A stretch of 9,849 bases of DNA from an uncultured Clostridia bacterium (GTDB taxonomy: Bacteria > Bacillota_A > Clostridia > Christensenellales > CAG-138): NCBI GenBank assembly GCA_946539625.1, contig CAMNHT010000032.1, forward strand, positions 1-9,849, read 5' to 3'. Of this stretch, positions 5,043 through 9,849 are shown piece after piece. A program made the position numbers and the translations under genes. Each line of letters begins with the position of its first letter. The first letter of the stretch is position 1. The notes below the pieces were generated by a model that saw only the letters and a list, made by a program, of their open reading frames with translations, did no database searches and was not told the DNA's origin.

Positions 5043-6763
5043 GCGTTCGCCTCCTCTCCGGTGCCCATTTGCGACTCCGCGATCAGCCGGTATTCGGCGC
5101 AGGACGCAAGCAGCGATTCGTGATCGCCCATACCGATGACCTTGCCGTCTTCGAGGACGAGGATCAGATCGGCGTGCCGGACCGACGAGATGCGCTGCGC
5201 GATCAGAACCGTTGTGACCGCGTTTCGCGCATGAAGCGCACGCCTTAAAAGCGCGTCCGTGCGGTAGTCCAGCGCGGAGGACGCATCGTCAAGGATCAGG
5301 ATTTCGGGATCGCCCGCAAGCGCGCGCGCGATCAGAAGCCGCTGTTTCTGCCCGCCGGACAGATTGCTGCCGCGGATCGTGACCTGTGCCTGCATGCCGC
5401 CGTCCTTTTCCGAAATGAATTCCATAGCCTGCGCGTCGGCCGCGGCGCGTGCGACGGCTTCGTCGGAGAGATCGCGGAAGAAACGGATGTTGTCCGCGAT
5501 CGTGCCTTCGGCGATGAAATCGTTTTGGAAGACGACGCCGAATTTCCCGGAAAGCGAGGCGCGGTCGAAGCTTCTCACGTCACGGCCGTCGATTTCAATG
5601 CTGCCGGAATCGACGTCATAGATGCGCATCAGAAGGTTCACGACCGTGCTCTTGCCGGAACCGGTCGCACCGAGAATGCCGAGCGTCTGTCCGCGTTTGA
5701 GAGAAAAGGAAAGATGGCTGAGATTTTCGCCGATGCCCGTATAGGAGAAGCAAACGTCGGAGAATGCGATATGCGGCGGATCGGCTGTTTCGACCGCATC
5801 CCCGGGCTGCGGTTCAAGGTCCTTCGGAAGCTCGAGCACATGCGCCACGCGCAGCGCGGACGCCTGCGCGCGCGACGCCATGATGAAGATGCGGGTCACG
5901 CCGAGCATGGCGTTCAGGATCATGATGAAATACTGCAAAAACGCGACGATGACCGACGCGCCGACGTGACCGCCCGAAACGCGGTACGCGCCGACCACGA
6001 CCACAGCCGTGAGCCCGAGGTTCAATACGAGCGACGCAACAGGGTTGTTGATCGCGGTGATCGCGCCTGCCTTCGTGTCGGTTTCGCATAACGCTTCGTT
6101 GACGCGGGAGAACCGGGCGCGCTCGTAGTCCGTTTTGCTCAGCGCCTTGATGACGCGCACGCCGGTGACGTTTTCCTGCACGACGCGCACCATGTCGTCG
6201 AGTTCGCCCTGCTCTTTGGTGTAGAGCGGGATGCTCTTTTTGGTAACGATCCACACGACGAACGCGATGATCGGCAGCAGCGCGACGAGCACCAGCGCGA
6301 GCTTCGGGTCCATGGTAAGCATCATAAATACGCCGCCGACAAGCAGGATCGGCGCGCGGATGCCGAGCCGCTGCCCGCGGGCGAGGAACTCGTTGACGCG
6401 ATAGGTATCGCTCGTAAGGCGGGATTCGGCGCTCGGCAGCGTCAGCGCATCCATCTGCCGCGCGGAAAGACTGTTCAGCTTTTCAAAGAGATCGAAGCGG
6501 ATCTTTCGCGTGATCCTGCCGGAGCTTTGGGCGGACATGCGGTTTGCGACAATGTTCAGCAAAAGACACACCCCTGCGCAAAGCAGCATCGCGCCGCCGT
6601 AGACAAGGATGCGGTTCTGTTGTCCGGGCACAACGCCTTCGCGCAGGATGCGCTCCATAAAATACGGCACAAAAAGCTCTGCAACAGCGCCGCCGAGCTT
6701 CACGAACATCGTAAACGCAATATAAAAGGCGTATGGCCGAATGTATGCCTTTAGTTTTCCCAT
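5039..6763 (-). CDS. ABC exporter half-transporter, subunit A (degenerate Walker B and H-switch)
   Basis: This is the first gene of the exporter operon, 574 residues, with a six-helix membrane domain (about 8-300) and an ATPase domain. Motifs: Walker A GATGSGKST (365-373), Q-loop VFQN (Q413), canonical signature LSGGQ (468-472), Walker B LILDD in which D493 replaces the catalytic Glu, D-loop SALD, and IAQR in which Q523 replaces the H-switch His. It should therefore bind ATP but hydrolyse it poorly at its own Walker site, while giving an intact signature to subunit B. This pattern is established for heterodimeric exporters. The start at 6763 follows a leader of about 29 nt from the predicted promoter; no strong Shine-Dalgarno is visible before it (GGGCGG lies 12 nt away), so the start is less certain than for subunit B. 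A family-like opening, MGKLKAYIRPY, supports it. Confidence 0.92.
   Translation of the reverse strand: MGKLKAYIRPYAFYIAFTMFVKLGGAVAELFVPYFMERILREGVVPGQQNRILVYGGAMLLCAGVCLLLNIVANRMSAQSSGRITRKIRFDLFEKLNSLSARQMDALTLPSAESRLTSDTYRVNEFLARGQRLGIRAPILLVGGVFMMLTMDPKLALVLVALLPIIAFVVWIVTKKSIPLYTKEQGELDDMVRVVQENVTGVRVIKALSKTDYERARFSRVNEALCETDTKAGAITAINNPVASLVLNLGLTAVVVVGAYRVSGGHVGASVIVAFLQYFIMILNAMLGVTRIFIMASRAQASALRVAHVLELPKDLEPQPGDAVETADPPHIAFSDVCFSYTGIGENLSHLSFSLKRGQTLGILGATGSGKSTVVNLLMRIYDVDSGSIEIDGRDVRSFDRASLSGKFGVVFQNDFIAEGTIADNIRFFRDLSDEAVARAAADAQAMEFISEKDGGMQAQVTIRGSNLSGGQKQRLLIARALAGDPEILILDDASSALDYRTDALLRRALHARNAVTTVLIAQRISSVRHADLILVLEDGKVIGMGDHESLLASCAEYRLIAESQMGTGEEANA
5050..5055 (-). promoter_or_regulatory. 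Ribosome binding site of ABC subunit B
   Basis: On the minus strand AGGAGG lies 7 nt before the ATG (5042-5040), inside the last codons of the preceding gene. It fixes the start that overlaps that gene's stop codon. Confidence 0.85.
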
Positions 6764-6798
6764 CGCCGTAAAGAACCGCCCGAGAGATGATCAATTGC

Positions 6799-6827
6799 AG
6801 TATACCATAGGATCCGACAGGATTCAA
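6799..6827 (-). promoter_or_regulatory. Promoter of the ABC exporter operon
   Basis: Read on the minus strand: -35 TTGAAT (6827-6822), 17-bp spacer, -10 TATACT (6804-6799) with an extended -10 TG at 6807-6806. The predicted start near 6792 gives a short leader before the ATG at 6763. It diverges from the promoter at 6884-6911. No clear operator dyad for a local regulator was found. Confidence 0.75.
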
Positions 6828-6883
6828 TCAAAACGTGGGAAAAGAAGGGACCCGGACCCGTCGTATCGGAGGGATTTGAGGGT

Positions 6884-6911
6884 TTACGGACGGAGGGGGG
6901 TGTGGTATACT
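6884..6911 (+). promoter_or_regulatory. Promoter of the lipoprotein-pepT operon
   Basis: -35-like TTTACG (6884-6889), 16-bp spacer and -10 TATACT (6906-6911) with an extended -10 TG at 6903-6904. The spacer is very G-rich, with six consecutive G at 6895-6900. The predicted start is near 6918, just before the Shine-Dalgarno site. Confidence 0.68.
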
Positions 6912-6920
6912 GAACAAAAC

Positions 6921-6926
6921 AGGAGG
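6921..6926 (+). promoter_or_regulatory. Ribosome binding site of the phosphoesterase lipoprotein
   Basis: AGGAGG stands 6 nt before the ATG at 6933. This and the lipoprotein signal that follows fix the start; the in-frame ATG at 6741 lies upstream of the promoter and inside the divergent gene. Confidence 0.88.
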
Positions 6927-6932
6927 TTGGGT

Positions 6933-8006
6933 ATGAATCGTTTGACAAAGTACGGGATTTGTATCGGTGTCATTCTGCTGCTGCTTTGCTTTGCGGCATG
7001 CCGGACGCAAGCGGCGCAGACTGCGGCAGCGCCGGAAACGGCGACAGCCGCGCCGACAAAGGCCGTACCGACGCCTGCGCCGACGCAAAGTCCCGCGCCT
7101 ACGCCCGATCCGACCCCCGCGCCCACGCCCGAGCCGATCTCCGCGTCGACGCCCGAGCCGACGCCCGAGCCGACGCCGTTCACATTCCTTTGGATCTCGG
7201 ATACGCAGAACTATGCCTGGGCAACCGACGAAGGACTGAAAGCCATCGTTTCCTATGCGCTTGAGAAAAAGGATGAACTGAACATTGCCGCGGTTGTGCA
7301 GACCGGGGATATCATTGAAAACAACGGACTTGACGCCGAATGGGAAAAGATCCGCGACGATCTTGAGCCGCTGCGCGGCGTGATTCCGTTCTATTGCGTT
7401 GCCGGCAATCATGACACCGGGGACCTCGGCAGCATCGTCATGGTCTATACGCGAAGCTACGAGCCGTATCAAAGATACGATCTGTGCGACGTGCGCGAAG
7501 AGGCGCAGCGCTTTCACAACGGGGAATGCTGGTACCGGCTTCTGGAGGATCAGCAGATCCTGCTTCTGGGGATCGGTTGGAGCCTGGATAAAAACACGGA
7601 GGAGCGGGACGAATGGCTTAATTCCGTTCTGGACGCATACAGCGAATACCCTGCCGTGATCCTGACGCACGGATATCTGGAAAGCAACGGCTCCCTGGTC
7701 AGCGAAAACGCCTCGCTGGAAAAGAATGTCATTTCAAAGCACGCAAACGTTCGTCTGCTGCTTTGCGGACACAGCAGAGGCACATGCCGGACGGAGACCG
7801 TCTATGAGGACGGCAGGACGTTTGCGGCAGTCATGGTCAATCTGCAGAATGAGGACAGGGGAAAAACCGCGGGCTACTGCATGCTGGTGACGTTCGATCC
7901 GCTCACACGGGCGATCTCGTTCACAAGCTATTCGCCGGTCTATGACGATTATAACTATTACTACGACACGAGGAAAGAGACGTTCACGCTGGAGAACGCT
8001 TATTGA
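6933..8006 (+). CDS. Lipoprotein calcineurin-like metallophosphoesterase
   Basis: The 357-residue protein begins with a lipoprotein signal (hydrophobic 8-22, box FAAC with C23 as lipidation site), then a Pro/Thr/Ala linker (about 30-82, PTPAP and TPEP repeats), then the catalytic domain. Calcineurin-like motifs are present in order: SDTQ (D90, Q92), QTGDIIENN (D126, N130 or N131), GNHD (N159-D161), THG (H246) and GHSRG (H280). These normally bind a two-metal centre that cleaves phosphoesters. Two ligand positions differ from the textbook pattern: Gln instead of His in the first motif (common in this bacterial subgroup) and Arg instead of the second His of GHxH. It should sit on the outer face of the cytoplasmic membrane; the substrate is unknown. 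pepT follows after 21 nt, suggesting co-transcription. A phosphodiesterase or phosphatase role is likely, though loss of activity is possible. Confidence 0.88.
   Translation: MNRLTKYGICIGVILLLLCFAACRTQAAQTAAAPETATAAPTKAVPTPAPTQSPAPTPDPTPAPTPEPISASTPEPTPEPTPFTFLWISDTQNYAWATDEGLKAIVSYALEKKDELNIAAVVQTGDIIENNGLDAEWEKIRDDLEPLRGVIPFYCVAGNHDTGDLGSIVMVYTRSYEPYQRYDLCDVREEAQRFHNGECWYRLLEDQQILLLGIGWSLDKNTEERDEWLNSVLDAYSEYPAVILTHGYLESNGSLVSENASLEKNVISKHANVRLLLCGHSRGTCRTETVYEDGRTFAAVMVNLQNEDRGKTAGYCMLVTFDPLTRAISFTSYSPVYDDYNYYYDTRKETFTLENAY
7101..7178 (+). repeat. Low-complexity tandem repeat coding for the Pro/Thr linker
   Basis: The 12-bp unit ACGCCCGAGCCG (coding T-P-E-P) occurs at 7125-7136 and in tandem at 7149-7160 and 7161-7172, followed by a partial unit, within related CCG/CCC-rich codons. 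It encodes the extended linker between the lipid anchor and the catalytic domain, and its length could vary by slippage in 12-bp steps without a frameshift. Confidence 0.75.
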
Positions 8007-8027
8007 GAAAGGAACGGAGGAAACGCC

Positions 8028-9287
8028 ATGTACGAACGAACGGAGTTCTATGAAAAGGTCAAAGAGCGCATGATCCGCTACGCGAAGGTCGATACGCAGT
8101 CCGATCATTACGGCACGAAAACGCCGACGACCGAAAAGCAGTTCGACCTTGCGCGAATGCTGTATGCGGAGTTGATCTCGATCGGCGCAAGCGAGGTTTA
8201 TTTGGACGACACCGCCTGCGTGGTCTACGGAAAGATCCCGTCGAACGTGCCGGACGGCGGGAAACCCTTCGGACTTGTCACGCACATGGACACCGCGCCC
8301 GACGCGCCCGGCGCAAACGTAAAACCGTGGGTCCTCGAAAACTACGACGGCGGCGATATCCTTCTGAACGCCGAACAGGGCATTGTCCTGTCGCCGAAGG
8401 CGTTTCCGAACCTCTTGAACTACGTCGGACAGGACCTCATTCTCACCGACGGCACGACGCTGCTCGGCGGCGACGACAAGGCGGCGATCGCGTCGGTCAT
8501 GACGTTTGCCGAGCACCTTCTTTTGCATCCGGACATTTTGCACGGACCGATCTCGCTGGCGTTCACGCCGGACGAGGAGGTCGGAGGCCTTGCGAAGGAT
8601 CTCGATTTCGAGCGCTTCGGCGCGAAGGTCGCCTATACGCTTGACGGCGATCATTTGGGATACTACATGGACGAAACGTTCAACGCCTCCGAAGCGACGT
8701 TCGAAGTAAAGGGCTTAAGCGTGCATCCCGCGACCGCAAAGGGCATCATGGTCAACGCCGCGGACGTTGCGGGCGAGTTCCTTTCCATGCTGCCGCGTTT
8801 TGAAAAACCGCGGTACACGGCATGGCGCGAGGGCTTTTTCCACGTGATCGCGGTAAACGCGGACGTCGAGCATGCAAAGGTCGTGCTGATCATCCGCGAC
8901 CATGACCGCACGCAGTTTGAACACCGCGAGGCGTATCTTTTCAAATGCGCGGACGCGCTGAGAGCGGAATACGGCGAGGATCGCGTTTCGCTTTCGATCG
9001 AGCAGTCCTACCGCAACATGAAGGAGTTCATCGACCCCTGCCCGTATCTCATCGAAAACCTCACCGCCGCGATCCGCATGGCGGGGCTTGAACCGAAGAC
9101 GGAGCCGTTCCGCGGCGGCACGGACGGGTCGGCGCTTTCGGAACGGGGCTTGCCGAGCCCGAACCTTTCCGCGGGCTATGAGAACGCGCACGGGCGGTTC
9201 GAGTATGTACCGATCCCGTCGATGGAAAAGAACGTGGAGATATTACTGCATCTTTGCGGACTGTTCGGCAAAATGACCGACGAATGA
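8028..9287 (+). CDS. pepT: Peptidase T (tripeptide aminopeptidase, M20B)
   Basis: The 419-residue protein closely follows the PepT family (E. coli enzyme about 408 residues). It is a cytoplasmic di-zinc aminopeptidase that removes the N-terminal residue of tripeptides. Metal and catalytic residues are visible: THMDTAPD (H86, D88), LLGGDDKAA (D149-D150, bridging Asp), FTPDEEVG (E183 general base, E184), TLDGDHLG (D206) and NAHGRFE (H388). PepT hallmarks GLSVHPATAKGIMVNA (about 229-244), YRNM and PFRGGTDGSALSERGLPSPNL are intact, including the dimerisation or lid region between them. GGAGG lies 7 nt before the ATG. The gene sits 21 nt after the lipoprotein gene and 12 nt before the next, with no terminator between, so it is probably the middle of an operon. 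No odd residues were seen. Confidence 0.97.
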   Translation: MYERTEFYEKVKERMIRYAKVDTQSDHYGTKTPTTEKQFDLARMLYAELISIGASEVYLDDTACVVYGKIPSNVPDGGKPFGLVTHMDTAPDAPGANVKPWVLENYDGGDILLNAEQGIVLSPKAFPNLLNYVGQDLILTDGTTLLGGDDKAAIASVMTFAEHLLLHPDILHGPISLAFTPDEEVGGLAKDLDFERFGAKVAYTLDGDHLGYYMDETFNASEATFEVKGLSVHPATAKGIMVNAADVAGEFLSMLPRFEKPRYTAWREGFFHVIAVNADVEHAKVVLIIRDHDRTQFEHREAYLFKCADALRAEYGEDRVSLSIEQSYRNMKEFIDPCPYLIENLTAAIRMAGLEPKTEPFRGGTDGSALSERGLPSPNLSAGYENAHGRFEYVPIPSMEKNVEILLHLCGLFGKMTDE

Positions 9288-9293
9288 AGGAGG
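9287..9293 (+). promoter_or_regulatory. Ribosome binding site of the YcxB-like gene
   Basis: AAGGAGG starts on the last base of the pepT stop codon and lies 6 nt before the ATG at 9300, fixing that start and suggesting co-translation with pepT. Confidence 0.88.
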
Positions 9294-9299
9294 AGTATC

Positions 9300-9849
9300 A
9301 TGGAAGAAAACGAGCGCAAACCGATCTTTACAAACAGCTATCTGGCAAGCGAGACATCGTATAGACAGCTGTACCGGCGCATCCGCATGGGACTGATTCT
9401 GTTTTCGGCGGTTTTGTTCGGCGGCGGAGCCGTGTATGCGATCTATACGGTCATTCATTCGGCACTGCTGTATGCGGAATACGACGATTCGTTTTTCCGG
9501 ACGCCGCACGCATGGATCCTGATCCTGATGGCTGCCTACCTCTGCTTTGCAATCGTGTGGATCACGCTGTCGCCGCGGCGGATTGCAAAGAAATCCATGA
9601 AGCGCCTGCAGGAGGTGAACGGCGGAAAGACGCCGGAGGTCCGCGCAGAGTTCTTTGATGAATCCATTGTATTTCACAATGACGTCACCAACGGCGAGTC
9701 GGTGATGAACTACACGGTCTTCAAAAAGATGGAGGAGACGCAGGACCTGTTCCTGCTGTGGACGCAGCAGAAGCAAATTATCCCGATTGCAAAGCTCGGC
9801 TTCGACGGCACGGACATCGTGGGCTTCCGCGCGTTCATGGACGAAAAAT
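9300..9849 (+). CDS. YcxB-like two-helix membrane protein, 3' end cut by window
   Basis: The frame stays open from the ATG at 9300 to the right edge, giving 183 residues. It has a short polar N terminus, two membrane helices (about 30-52 and 71-90) joined by a short loop, and a cytoplasmic domain from about 91. The stretch from about 115 to 178 (AEFFDESIVFHND, YTVFKKMEET, FLLWTQQKQIIPIAKLGF) has the pattern of the YcxB-like C-terminal domain (PF14317), a PH-like fold of unknown function common in Firmicutes. Length and layout fit that family, whose members are usually about 170-200 residues, so only a few residues are probably missing. It follows pepT by 12 nt and is likely in the same operon. 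The family assignment rests on pattern recognition only; no function is proposed. Confidence 0.8.
   Translation, partial: MEENERKPIFTNSYLASETSYRQLYRRIRMGLILFSAVLFGGGAVYAIYTVIHSALLYAEYDDSFFRTPHAWILILMAAYLCFAIVWITLSPRRIAKKSMKRLQEVNGGKTPEVRAEFFDESIVFHNDVTNGESVMNYTVFKKMEETQDLFLLWTQQKQIIPIAKLGFDGTDIVGFRAFMDEK

Noticed and set aside
6741..6932. Upstream extension of the phosphoesterase lipoprotein from the ATG at 6741
   Set aside because: It would overlap the divergent exporter gene and cover both promoters, and it would hide the lipoprotein signal. AGGAGG at 6921-6926 and the signal peptide fix the start at 6933.
7734..8654. A 306-codon minus-strand open frame over the end of the lipoprotein gene and the start of pepT
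   Set aside because: It covers two well-supported genes on the opposite strand, and nothing in its product is recognisable.

Overview
The window looks like chromosomal DNA of a GC-rich, low-motility-signal member of the Firmicutes, most likely a gut Clostridia/Oscillospirales-type bacterium. This is an inference from several things seen together: Shine-Dalgarno sites of the AGGAGG type, SigA-like promoters with extended -10 boxes (TGnTATAAT or TGnTATACT), a tRNA gene with an encoded CCA, a BmrCD/LmrCD-style heterodimeric ABC exporter, a YcxB-like protein, and a Pro/Thr-linked lipoprotein. All six visible stop codons are TGA, so TGA is an ordinary stop here. No transposase, integrase, CRISPR array or phage gene is visible.

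Layout. (1) 1-624, plus strand: the C-terminal catalytic part of a NodB-type polysaccharide deacetylase, cut by the left edge and closed by an intrinsic terminator. (2) 625-1244: a gene-poor RNA region. It has a strong promoter, a tRNA-Arg(CCG) gene and its terminator. After these comes a run of compact hairpins, then a second copy of the last 20 bp of the tRNA segment with its own terminator and a diverged second copy of the hairpin unit. This tandem tRNA-tail structure is the least explained part of the window. (3) 1245-3203, plus: a membrane-anchored, predicted extracellular protein with six ~65-residue repeats followed by internalin-like 22-residue leucine-rich repeats. A terminator that can work in both directions separates it from the convergent next operon. 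(4) 6763-3273, minus: two half-size ABC exporter genes overlapping by ATGA. Their motif asymmetry predicts a heterodimer with one degenerate ATP site. (5) 6764-6932: a divergent promoter region. (6) 6933-9849, plus: a likely operon of a lipoprotein calcineurin-like phosphoesterase, peptidase T (pepT), and a two-helix YcxB-like membrane protein that runs off the right edge.

How the genes fit together: the deacetylase, the anchored LRR protein, the exporter and the lipoprotein phosphoesterase all point to cell-envelope functions, while PepT belongs to cytoplasmic tripeptide turnover. No single pathway ties them together, and most of the window looks like ordinary core or envelope gene content. 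Apart from the tRNA-tail repeat region, no clearly new system was found.
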